A DNA stretch of 51,652 nucleotides from Flavobacteriaceae bacterium. Its GTDB lineage: Bacteria > Bacteroidota > Bacteroidia > Flavobacteriales > Flavobacteriaceae. Under the pieces are notes generated by a model. That model was not told where the DNA came from. It did not search any database and was given only the letters and a program-made list of their open reading frames with translations. Below are positions 1-9,000 of the stretch, piece by piece; position 1 is the first letter of the stretch, and every line of letters begins with the position of its first letter. Position numbers and translations under genes: made by a program. Where the stretch lies: contig JANQRC010000012.1 in assembly GCA_028284745.1 (NCBI GenBank), positions 1-51,652 on the forward strand. The letters run 5' to 3'.

Positions 1-88
1 AAATAATGATAAAAAAGCCCGGTTTGAAGATCATTCGCATATTCTGTTTAATCTTTTCATATATTTATTAAACAAACTAAAAATTGTA

Positions 89-991
89 ATGATGAAAACA
101 CAATTCAAATTAAAGATTTTTGCGCTATCCATCTTCGCTATGGTCGCTTTTTCTTCATGTAGCGATGACGACAACAATGTGATTGTCACGCAGCCAGACA
201 CTATTACAGACCTGGCTGTTGCCACACCAGACCTTTCTACCCTAGTAGCTGCGCTGCAGCGCGTTGGTCTAGACACCACTTTACGAGGCAATGGCCCTTT
301 CACTGTCTTTGCTCCTACTAACGCAGCTTTTGAAGAATTATTGACTGACTTGGGAGCCTCCAGCCTTGACGATATCGACGACGCTACTCTTGAGGCAGTA
401 TTATTGAACCACGTTGTATCCGGAGAAAGCTTTTCTTCTGCCCTAAGCACCGGATATGTGAGTTCTCTCTCACCCAACGGCCCCGACAACGAAAATCTGA
501 GTTTGTACATTGATACCTCCTCTGGGGTTGCCATCAATGGCATATCTGATGTCAGCAATGCTGATGTGGACGCTTCTAACGGTGTGGTACATATTGTCGA
601 TGCCGTAATTACCCTGCCAAATATTGTAGATCACGCAGTAGCAAATGCAGACCTGAGTGAACTGGTCAGCTTGCTTACCGCAGGTGGGAATACAGCTTTC
701 ACGGACCTTTTAAGTGATGACGGTGAAGACTTCACTGTATTTGCCCCTTTGAATAGTGCTTTTAACTTTTTCACAAACCCAAACTCAAACGACATCAATG
801 CGATCTTATCCAATCATGTGATCGTAGGGACCGCTGCTTTTGCTGATGGCCTTTCTAACTCGTATGTAAATACAGCTGCCGAACTTGACACAGACGAACC
901 ATTAAGTCTCTACACTAGTGGATGCATTGACCACATTGACGCCAAGCGTGGACTTTGTGAGTGTCCTTTCTGCACAAGGAGGCAGTGGTGA
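89..991 (+). CDS. FAS1 (fasciclin) repeat lipoprotein, N-terminal part of a frameshifted gene
   Basis: Predicted surface or periplasmic adhesion-type lipoprotein. A signal peptide ends in a lipobox with Cys24, and the mature end CSDDDNN fits the flavobacterial lipoprotein export signal (Ser followed by acidic residues). FAS1 domain 1 covers about residues 38-178, with the family motif GPFTVFAPTNAAF and the closing SNGVVHIVDAVI. Domain 2 starts near 179 (FTVFAPLNSAF) but stops at LSLYTSG (274-278), about 45 residues before the expected end. The last 22 residues (from CIDHIDAKRG) have no FAS1 character and are an out-of-frame tail. The rest of the gene continues in another frame from about 906. 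The double ATG at 89/92 is the natural start because it gives the signal peptide. FAS1 identity is firm; ligand and role are unknown. Confidence 0.88.
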   Translation: MMKTQFKLKIFALSIFAMVAFSSCSDDDNNVIVTQPDTITDLAVATPDLSTLVAALQRVGLDTTLRGNGPFTVFAPTNAAFEELLTDLGASSLDDIDDATLEAVLLNHVVSGESFSSALSTGYVSSLSPNGPDNENLSLYIDTSSGVAINGISDVSNADVDASNGVVHIVDAVITLPNIVDHAVANADLSELVSLLTAGGNTAFTDLLSDDGEDFTVFAPLNSAFNFFTNPNSNDINAILSNHVIVGTAAFADGLSNSYVNTAAELDTDEPLSLYTSGCIDHIDAKRGLCECPFCTRRQW

Positions 992-1328
992 TGACCCATT
1001 CACCGTGTTTGCTCCCACAAATGATGCCTTTGCAGCATTGTCCTCGATACCCGGAGAAGCTGACCTGATCCCTATCTTGCAACACCATGTTATCGCTACT
1101 GCGAACATACGCTCAGGAGATTTAACCCCTAATGGAGTCACCACCACGCCAGCCACACTTGAAGGCGACACCTTCACGATTACTCTACCAGGAACCAATG
1201 GAAATATTGCTGATGTTACTGATGGTGCTGGAAATACAGGAATTGGCATTGATGCAGTTGATGTTCAGGCGGTGAACGGGATAATTCACGTTCTTGATGC
1301 TGTGCTGTTACCCAACACTATGAACTAA
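918..1328 (+). pseudogene. FAS1 domain fragment, C-terminal part of the broken fasciclin gene
   Basis: This 136-codon stretch reads as one nearly complete FAS1 domain: DPFTVFAPTNDAF near the front, LQHHVIATANI in the middle and VNGIIHVLDAVLLP at the end. It has no signal peptide and no credible start of its own; the only nominal start is a GTG inside the overlapping gene. Reading this frame back to about 906 gives STLVDAL, the usual first helix of a FAS1 domain. It is therefore domain 3 of the preceding lipoprotein, separated by a deletion plus frame change. It would be translated only by frameshifting or internal initiation. An assembly error is the main alternative. Confidence 0.8.
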
Positions 1329-1404
1329 AAAATAATTGCGTATTTTTACGGAAAGAAGGGTATTTGATTGATTAATAGCAATTTCAATAAAATACCTAAT
1401 AATA

Positions 1405-1432
1405 AAAAACCCGGGGCTGCACTCGGGTTTTT
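1405..1432. terminator. Bidirectional intrinsic terminator between the FAS1 gene and yidC
   Basis: Inverted repeat AAAAACCCG...CGGGTTTTT with a short central loop. The A/T flanks give a U-tract in either direction, so it can end both the plus-strand FAS1 gene and the convergent yidC gene. Confidence 0.8.
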
Positions 1433-1454
1433 GCTTCTTGCTATTTTGACCAAA

Positions 1455-3323
1455 TTATCTTTTCTTGGCTTTCTGCTGCGCTTCTGCCTGTTCCATCATT
1501 TCTTGCATTCTGCGCTGAAACTTGTTCTGTTTCTTTGGCTTCTTTTTGTTCTCTTCGATACGAGCATGGATCTTGTCTTCATCGATGATATAGTTCTTGA
1601 TCACCAACATGATCCCGATGGTAAGCAGGTTAGAGATGAAGTAGTACAAGCTCAATCCACTTGCATAGTTGTTGAAGAATATCAACATGATCAATGGGGA
1701 AAGGTACATGATGAACTTCATATTTGGCATGCCAGGTTGCTGCTGGGTCTGCATCTGTTGTCCTGTGGTCATCATCATATAGAAGAAGATCGCCACAGAG
1801 GCCAAGATCGGAAACAAGCTTACATGGTCTCCGTAAAATGGTATGTTGAAAGGAAGTTCGGCGATGGTATCGTATGAAGAAAGGTCTTCTGCCCACAAGA
1901 ATGGTTTTTGTCGCAACGCAAAGGCCGTTGGGAAGAACATGAACAACGCATAGAACACTGGCATCTGCAACAAGGCGGGAACACAACCACTCATCGGACT
2001 AACACCAGCCTTGCCCCATAATTTCATGGTCTCTTGTTGACGCTTCATGGCATCGTCCTTGTACTTCTCGTTGATCTCTGTGATCTCAGGCTTCAGCACT
2101 TTCATTTTAGCTTGTGAGACATACGACTTGTACAACACAGGCGAAAGTGCTATGCGCACCACGATCGTCATAATGATAATGGCTATGCCATAAGGCAAGA
2201 AACTGCTTAAAAAGCTGAACAATGGTGTGAAAACGTACTTGTTGATCCAGCCAAAGATGCCCCAGCCAAACGGAATGGAATTTTCCAGACCACGATCGTA
2301 GCCTTTCATCGTCTTGAAATCTGTCGGGCCAAAATAATAGTCTAAATTGTAATTCAGCTCTCCGCCATTGTAAGCCAGTGGAATGGCAGCTGCATATTCT
2401 TTGGTGAATGCAACATCTTTGCCTTCTTCTTCAACTAGGTCTATGGATGAAAGCTTGGCGCTCTTGAAGGGTTGGTCTGTTAGAAGTGCCGCACTGAAGA
2501 AGTGCTGCCTGTAAGACAGCCACACGACATCTTCTTCGTCCTCATCATCGTCACTAGCCGGGCTTAACTTACTGTATTTACCGCCATCGTGCTCATAGCT
2601 AAGTCTTGTATAGCGATTTTCGTAGGTGACACTCTTTTCTCTTCTAAGCGCCTTGTGCTTCCAGCTCAACTCTGCAGGCTTATTGCTATTGAACGTTCCG
2701 CCCAATCCTTGAGACCTCAGCGAAAAGTCCATCATATAGCTATCTGCCTTCAATTCGTAGCGATATTCCAGATAAGAATTATTACTGGTCTTTAGCTTCA
2801 TGGAAAGTACCTGAGCATCTCCATTCTTAGTTAGGGAAGGCTCAAAATGCATGTCTTGTGTATTCAACACATGGTTATCGGTAGTAGCAAAGTTTATATT
2901 GAAGGCATCATTGCCATTTTTGACAAGATAGACCGGATCTTCTTGATGGTCCACAAATTCCTTCAACTTCACTTCGGTGATCTGCGCGCCCTTGTTGCTT
3001 ACCTTCACCAAGATCTTCTCGTTCTCCAAGACCTGTTCGCCTTCTTGCACTGTAGCCAATGAAGCCGAATATGAGAAAGCACCTAACTTGGTTTGCAGTT
3101 CGGCATTTCTCAAAGAATCGGTAGTATGCTGCTCTATGGGTTGCGCTCGGGTATCTTTGTTGGCAGATTGTCCTCGCTCGTCAGGAGCTGTTACGGTTTC
3201 CTGTTGTTGTTCAGTTTCGAGTTTTTGTCGTTCAGCAGCATTGTTATAGAACATCCATGCCAATATTCCTGCGATCAACACAAAACCTATGAACTGAAAT
3301 GGGTCAAACTTTTTCTCTTCCAT
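1455..3323 (-). CDS. yidC: Membrane protein insertase YidC/Oxa1
   Basis: Inserts and folds inner-membrane proteins, alone or with SecYEG. The 622-residue length fits the long Gram-negative form. TM1 lies at about 10-27, followed by a low-complexity linker (28-75) and a large periplasmic beta domain (about 80-345). The conserved five-helix core runs from about 375 to 575 and contains the groove arginine in VVRIALSPV (R390). The tail is strongly basic (NKKKPKKQNKFQRR), as expected for ribosome contact. The periplasmic domain holds an acidic run (DDDEDEEDVV, about 258-267). The gene sits 92 bp downstream of pyrG with its own TAnnTTTG element in that gap and ends at a bidirectional terminator. 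Confidence 0.97.
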   Translation of the reverse strand: MEEKKFDPFQFIGFVLIAGILAWMFYNNAAERQKLETEQQQETVTAPDERGQSANKDTRAQPIEQHTTDSLRNAELQTKLGAFSYSASLATVQEGEQVLENEKILVKVSNKGAQITEVKLKEFVDHQEDPVYLVKNGNDAFNINFATTDNHVLNTQDMHFEPSLTKNGDAQVLSMKLKTSNNSYLEYRYELKADSYMMDFSLRSQGLGGTFNSNKPAELSWKHKALRREKSVTYENRYTRLSYEHDGGKYSKLSPASDDDEDEEDVVWLSYRQHFFSAALLTDQPFKSAKLSSIDLVEEEGKDVAFTKEYAAAIPLAYNGGELNYNLDYYFGPTDFKTMKGYDRGLENSIPFGWGIFGWINKYVFTPLFSFLSSFLPYGIAIIIMTIVVRIALSPVLYKSYVSQAKMKVLKPEITEINEKYKDDAMKRQQETMKLWGKAGVSPMSGCVPALLQMPVFYALFMFFPTAFALRQKPFLWAEDLSSYDTIAELPFNIPFYGDHVSLFPILASVAIFFYMMMTTGQQMQTQQQPGMPNMKFIMYLSPLIMLIFFNNYASGLSLYYFISNLLTIGIMLVIKNYIIDEDKIHARIEENKKKPKKQNKFQRRMQEMMEQAEAQQKAKKR

Positions 3324-3403
3324 CTAAAAAATTAAAAACACTTCTATTGATTAGTAATGACGAAGCCTTTATTGTTACTGACCTGCAATAGCAAAAAAAC
3401 GTC

Positions 3404-3411
3404 CAAAGATA
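3404..3411 (-). promoter_or_regulatory. Putative -7 promoter element of yidC
   Basis: On the minus strand the site reads TATCTTTG, an exact match to the Bacteroidota -7 consensus TAnnTTTG, about 80 bp before the yidC start. I see no good TTTG at the -33 spacing, so only half of the promoter is supported. Confidence 0.5.
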
Positions 3412-3415
3412 CGAT

Positions 3416-5065
<1,650 letters not shown>

Positions 5066-5075
5066 TTACGGGATG

Positions 5076-5083
5076 CAAAGATA
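5076..5083 (-). promoter_or_regulatory. Putative -7 promoter element of pyrG
   Basis: Minus-strand TATCTTTG, matching TAnnTTTG, 26 bp upstream of the pyrG ATG. The nearest -33-like TTG is spaced about 25 bp, longer than the usual 19, so the upstream half is not supported. Confidence 0.5.
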
Positions 5084-5220
5084 CGAATTGATACGATATA
5101 ATTAAGTACAAGCCACCATAATTTAATTACTTCATACGCTCTTAAATTCGTGATCACAACTATCTACAGCATACCCCTCGGTCATTAATATTCCCCCGAT
5201 GGACCATAGGCTTTTGCCCC

Positions 5221-5251
5221 TTTACGGCCTTCTTAATTTTAGTTATCTTTG
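5221..5251 (+). promoter_or_regulatory. Putative promoter of the secreted YD-repeat-like gene
   Basis: TTTA, 19 bases, then TATCTTTG. This is the Bacteroidota TTTG-N19-TAnnTTTG layout with one mismatch in the -33 element. It ends about 55 bp before the start of the gene at 5307. Confidence 0.55.
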
Positions 5252-5306
5252 TTTTGCTTACTATTGGCCTGATCGTTGAGAGGCTATGCAGTAAAGTGAT
5301 AGACCA

Positions 5307-6638
5307 ATGACCATTAGATATACGATCGCACTCCTTTTATTTGTCTTCTCATCATTCGCTTGGGGGCAGCGAGAGACATCTCACCTTCAACTAGAGATGA
5401 TCACTGGTTTTGAGATTCCTGACACACGCGATGTTTTTGGAGAAGTTGTCGAAAGCCATCACAACATCAAGGAGTTATTCGATGAGTTCATTACCGATAA
5501 AAAGGCCAACAAGGTCACACTTTATGAGTATAACAATACGGGCAAGATATCTATCATCAGATATTTCTCTTCAGAAGACTTTTACAAGCAACGGAAGCCC
5601 GACCATCAGTATATCTTTGAGTATGGAAAAGGCAACCAGCTAAGCAGGTATTACAACCAAGGGCCACCAAACATAAGAAAGACCATGACTGCCCTTAACT
5701 ATGACACTAAGGGAAGGATCATATCCCTCAAGAGGTATAGTAACAATGAAGGGACGCCTACGTATGGCAAGTTGACCTCTACGGTGATCGTTGACTATGA
5801 TTCTATCGGAAACATCACTCGAAAGAAAGAATCCTTTGAAGTGAATGGGGTTCGGAGTATAGAAACCAAGTATGAATATGACATCAATGGCTCGCTGGTG
5901 AAGAGCTCCTCATACGAGACCACGCCACAGGGTGGTTTAGTGTTGGTCAACGCTAGTGACTACAACTATGCGAATGGCATCAAGAAAAGGGAGACGTCCT
6001 ATGGTAGTCAGGCAATCGATAGCATCACTCCAGTGATGAGAAATATAGAGGGGCTCATACGCCAAAAGGATCAATCATTCGAGTATACGCCAGGAGGGAA
6101 AGGTTGGCTTAGCCGATCTATCTATGAAAATAGAACGATCGAGCAGGGGTACAGTGTCAAAAAACCCGTTAGAGTCATCAAACGCAGTTATCTTTCTCCT
6201 GAGGCAAGAGCCAAAAAGGTGAAGGCTTTTGAAGACAATAGAAGACGCATCATCCAAGAAAGAAAAGAGAAGGAGCTAGCTGAGCAAACACGAGCGCTTA
6301 ATGAGCAAAAAAGAAGTCAGCTTTCTGTTATTAACGAGAGTATTGACCGTTTGTATGTGGTAAAGGATTTCAGCAAACCTGCCAACACCAAAGCTCATAC
6401 CAAGTATGTGAAAAAACACCTATATATTGCCTACATGGAAATCTATAAGGCGAAAAAAGATAGTGTAGCCTTTTATGACAGGTTGTTGTACATACAGAAC
6501 TCAATGCTTCAGCTTTTTGACAAGAAGACTCAAGTTTTGGAAAAATCGCTCAAGAAAGCCAAAAGTCTTGATCAAAAAATCGAGCTACTCCTCCCCAAAA
6601 AACAATCACAAGAAGATAAGGCTCAAGCTACCAATTAA
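5307..6638 (+). CDS. Secreted protein of unknown function with YD-like repeats and a helical C-terminus
   Basis: I do not recognise a named family. Residues 1-20 form a signal peptide (FSSFAWG, then Q). From about 65 to 245 there are roughly six degenerate repeats of about 30 residues built on a Tyr-x-Tyr/Asp...Gly-x-Ile pattern (for example LYEYNNTGKI, LNYDTKGRI, VDYDSIGNI, YEYDINGSL), resembling YD/RHS-type beta repeats. Residues about 298-430 are charged and helical, likely coiled coil (EDNRRRIIQERKEKELAEQ). No lipobox or enzymatic motif is visible, so it is probably periplasmic or exported. The start has a TTTA-N19-TATCTTTG promoter upstream. The stop overlaps convergent folD by 4 bp at a shared TTAA, with no terminator between the two. 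Confidence 0.75.
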   Translation: MTIRYTIALLLFVFSSFAWGQRETSHLQLEMITGFEIPDTRDVFGEVVESHHNIKELFDEFITDKKANKVTLYEYNNTGKISIIRYFSSEDFYKQRKPDHQYIFEYGKGNQLSRYYNQGPPNIRKTMTALNYDTKGRIISLKRYSNNEGTPTYGKLTSTVIVDYDSIGNITRKKESFEVNGVRSIETKYEYDINGSLVKSSSYETTPQGGLVLVNASDYNYANGIKKRETSYGSQAIDSITPVMRNIEGLIRQKDQSFEYTPGGKGWLSRSIYENRTIEQGYSVKKPVRVIKRSYLSPEARAKKVKAFEDNRRRIIQERKEKELAEQTRALNEQKRSQLSVINESIDRLYVVKDFSKPANTKAHTKYVKKHLYIAYMEIYKAKKDSVAFYDRLLYIQNSMLQLFDKKTQVLEKSLKKAKSLDQKIELLLPKKQSQEDKAQATN

Positions 6639-7519
6639 GTAGTCTGTCTTCGCCATTCACAAGCGAGCAGCGTATTCTTCAATAACATTGCAATGGTCAT
6701 TGGCCCTACGCCTCCGGGTACAGGAGTGATGTATGTTGACTTCTTACTAACATTCTCAAAATCCACATCCCCAGTGATATAATATCCTCTCTTCCTGGTC
6801 TCGTCTGGCACTCTGGTGATTCCCACATCAATGACCACCACATCATCTTTGACCATTTCGGCCTTCAAAAACCCCGGAACGCCCAGGGCAGTGATAATGA
6901 TGTCAGCCTGCGTCGTGATCTGTGAGATGTTCTTGGTATGACTATGTGTTAGTGTAACTGTTGAATTCCCGGGAAAGCCTCTCCTCCCCATTAAAATGCT
7001 CATAGGACGGCCCACGATGTGGCTGCGCCCTATTACAACCGTATGCTTGCCCTTGGTCTCTACGTTGTATCGTTCTAACAGCTCAATGATCCCAAAAGGA
7101 GTCGCTGGAATAAAGGTGGTCATATCCAACGCCATCTTCCCAAAATTTGTTGGGTGAAACCCGTCCACATCTTTGTCAGGATCGATGGCCATCAACACTT
7201 TTTGGGTGTCTATTTGCTTGGGCAGTGGCAATTGAACGATGAAGCCATCTATATCTTCATCTTTATTAAGCTCATCGATCTCTTTAAGCAATTCGATCTC
7301 CGAAGTGGTATTGGGCAGTCGGATCAACGTAGACCTGAAACCCACACGCTCACAAGCCCTAACTTTACTACCAACGTAGGTGAGGCTGGCGCCATCATTG
7401 CCGACCAATACCGCCGCTAAGTGTGGGATTCTTTCACCACGCTCTTTCATAACAGCTACCGCAGCCGCTATTTCATCTTTAATGTCGTCAGACACCTTCT
7501 TTCCGTCTAGTATGGTCAT
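6635..7519 (-). CDS. folD: Bifunctional methylenetetrahydrofolate dehydrogenase/cyclohydrolase
   Basis: Interconverts 5,10-methylene-, 5,10-methenyl- and 10-formyl-tetrahydrofolate with NADP, feeding purine and formyl-Met synthesis. The 294-residue length is normal. The catalytic Tyr-Lys pair is visible as YVGSK (Y48, K52). The family signatures DGFIVQLPLPKQ and the C-terminal TPVPGGVGPMT are intact, and the dinucleotide-binding region has VIGRSHIVGRPMS. The gene follows ffh at a 92-bp gap full of short tandem repeats, so co-transcription is uncertain. It overlaps the convergent upstream neighbour's stop codon by 4 bp. Confidence 0.97.
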   Translation of the reverse strand: MTILDGKKVSDDIKDEIAAAVAVMKERGERIPHLAAVLVGNDGASLTYVGSKVRACERVGFRSTLIRLPNTTSEIELLKEIDELNKDEDIDGFIVQLPLPKQIDTQKVLMAIDPDKDVDGFHPTNFGKMALDMTTFIPATPFGIIELLERYNVETKGKHTVVIGRSHIVGRPMSILMGRRGFPGNSTVTLTHSHTKNISQITTQADIIITALGVPGFLKAEMVKDDVVVIDVGITRVPDETRKRGYYITGDVDFENVSKKSTYITPVPGGVGPMTIAMLLKNTLLACEWRRQTT

Positions 7520-7611
7520 GGTGTTGGTTGTTAGTTGATGGTTGGGTCCTCAGATGATTCGATTCTTAGATTATTTAACTCTTTTTTCACTTCGTAATTC
7601 GTAATTCAAAG
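7520..7611. repeat. Mosaic of short-period tandem repeats between ffh and folD
   Basis: Two period-7 tracts flank a region of period-8-like degenerate units. The first, 7524-7544, reads TTGGTTG, TTAGTTG, ATGGTTG. The second, 7591-7607, reads TTCGTAA, TTCGTAA, TTC. Between them the minus strand reads AATCTAAG, AATCGAAT, CATCTGAG. No open frame or promoter stands out here. Confidence 0.6.
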
Positions 7612-8940
7612 CTATCTCATATTCTGCATCATCTGCATCATCTGCTTGCCTCTTCCGCCCTGCATCATCTTCATCATCTTGCTCATCTGTTCAAATTGCT
7701 TAAGCAGTTGATTTACCTGCTGAATCGAAGTTCCGCTTCCTTTGGCGATCCGTTTCTTTCGAGATGCATTTAATATGGAAGGCTTTGTGCGTTCTGCAGG
7801 TGTCATCGAATGAATAATGGCCTCTACATGCTTAAAAGCGTCATCATCGACATCTACATCCTTCATGGCCTTCCCTGCGCCTGGGATCATTCCGATCAGG
7901 TCTTTCATACTGCCCATCTTCTTCACCTGTTGGATCTGCGATAAGAAATCATCGAAACCAAACTGATTCTTGGCGATCTTCTTCTGAAGCTTTCTTGCTT
8001 CTTCTTCATCAAATTGTTCTTGCGCTCTCTCTACAAGCGAAACCACATCACCCATGCCCAAGATCCGATCGGCCATACGACTTGGATGGAACACATCGAT
8101 GGCGTCCATCTTTTCGCCTGTACCAATGAACTTGATGGGCTTATCGACCACAGATCTGACCGACAGCGCTGCACCGCCTCGCGTATCACCATCCAACTTG
8201 GTAAGGACCACACCATCAAAGTTCAGAACATCGTTGAAGGCTTTGGCAGTATTCACCGCATCTTGCCCTGTCATAGAGTCAACCACAAACAGTGTCTCTT
8301 GTGGCTGAATGGCCTTGTGGATGTTAGAGATCTCGGTCATCATGGTCTCATCTACTGCCAAGCGACCCGCAGTATCGACGATCACAACGTTGTGGCCATT
8401 TGCCTTCGCATGTGCGATCGCTGCTTGCGAAATGGCAACGGGATCGTTATTTCCTTTGTCTGAGAACACCTCTACGCCTATCTGCTCACCAACAATGTGC
8501 AACTGATCGATCGCTGCTGGACGATAGACATCACAAGCAACAAGCAACGGTCTTCTTGTCTTTTTGGTCTTTAGGTAATTGGCCAGCTTTCCTGAAAAAG
8601 TGGTCTTACCAGATCCTTGTAGACCTGACATCAAGATCACTGATGGCGCAGCCGAAAGATCGATCCCCTCAGCATCACCTCCCATCAGTTCCGTGAGCGC
8701 ATCCTTAACGATCTTCACCATCAATTGCCCAGGCTGAAGCGTGGTCAATACATTTTGACCTAAAGCCTCCTCTTTTACCCTACTTGTAAATTCTTTGGCG
8801 GTCTTATAATTAACATCTGCATCCAACAAGGCGCGACGCACTTCTTTCAAGGTTTCGGCCACATTTACCTCAGTAATACTTCCGTGACCTTTTAGTACGT
8901 GTAATGCCTTATCTAGCTTCTCGCTTAAATTATTGAACAT
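7612..8940 (-). CDS. ffh: Signal recognition particle protein Ffh (SRP54)
   Basis: GTPase that binds signal sequences and 4.5S RNA and delivers ribosomes to FtsY and SecYEG. The order is N domain (about 1-85), then G domain with P-loop GLQGSGKTT (106-114), DTAGRL and TKLDGDTRGG, then a methionine-rich M domain from about 300. The tail MMKMMQGGRGKQMMQMMQ is extreme in Met. Length 442 is standard. The start gives the expected MFNNLSEKLDKAL. It has its own TAAATTTG promoter element upstream. secY and yidC, both partners in this pathway, are also in the window. Confidence 0.98.
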   Translation of the reverse strand: MFNNLSEKLDKALHVLKGHGSITEVNVAETLKEVRRALLDADVNYKTAKEFTSRVKEEALGQNVLTTLQPGQLMVKIVKDALTELMGGDAEGIDLSAAPSVILMSGLQGSGKTTFSGKLANYLKTKKTRRPLLVACDVYRPAAIDQLHIVGEQIGVEVFSDKGNNDPVAISQAAIAHAKANGHNVVIVDTAGRLAVDETMMTEISNIHKAIQPQETLFVVDSMTGQDAVNTAKAFNDVLNFDGVVLTKLDGDTRGGAALSVRSVVDKPIKFIGTGEKMDAIDVFHPSRMADRILGMGDVVSLVERAQEQFDEEEARKLQKKIAKNQFGFDDFLSQIQQVKKMGSMKDLIGMIPGAGKAMKDVDVDDDAFKHVEAIIHSMTPAERTKPSILNASRKKRIAKGSGTSIQQVNQLLKQFEQMSKMMKMMQGGRGKQMMQMMQNMR

Positions 8941-8965
8941 TTGCTGGCTTCGTTTTAAAGAGTTG

Positions 8966-8973
8966 CAAATTTA
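8966..8973 (-). promoter_or_regulatory. Putative -7 promoter element of ffh
   Basis: Minus-strand TAAATTTG (TAnnTTTG match), about 26 bp before the ffh start. The -33 match is poor, with TTG at non-standard spacing. Confidence 0.45.
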
Positions 8974-9000
8974 AGGATTTTAGTTTGGCAACGCGCAAGA

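Noticed and set aside
1368..1877. Open frame opposite the yidC 3' end
   Set aside because: It is antisense to a firmly identified gene, has no start signal, and mirrors the codon pattern of yidC.
5307..6638. RHS toxin system
   Set aside because: The YD-like repeats are few and degenerate. There is no RHS core or C-terminal toxin domain, and the next gene is folD rather than an immunity gene.
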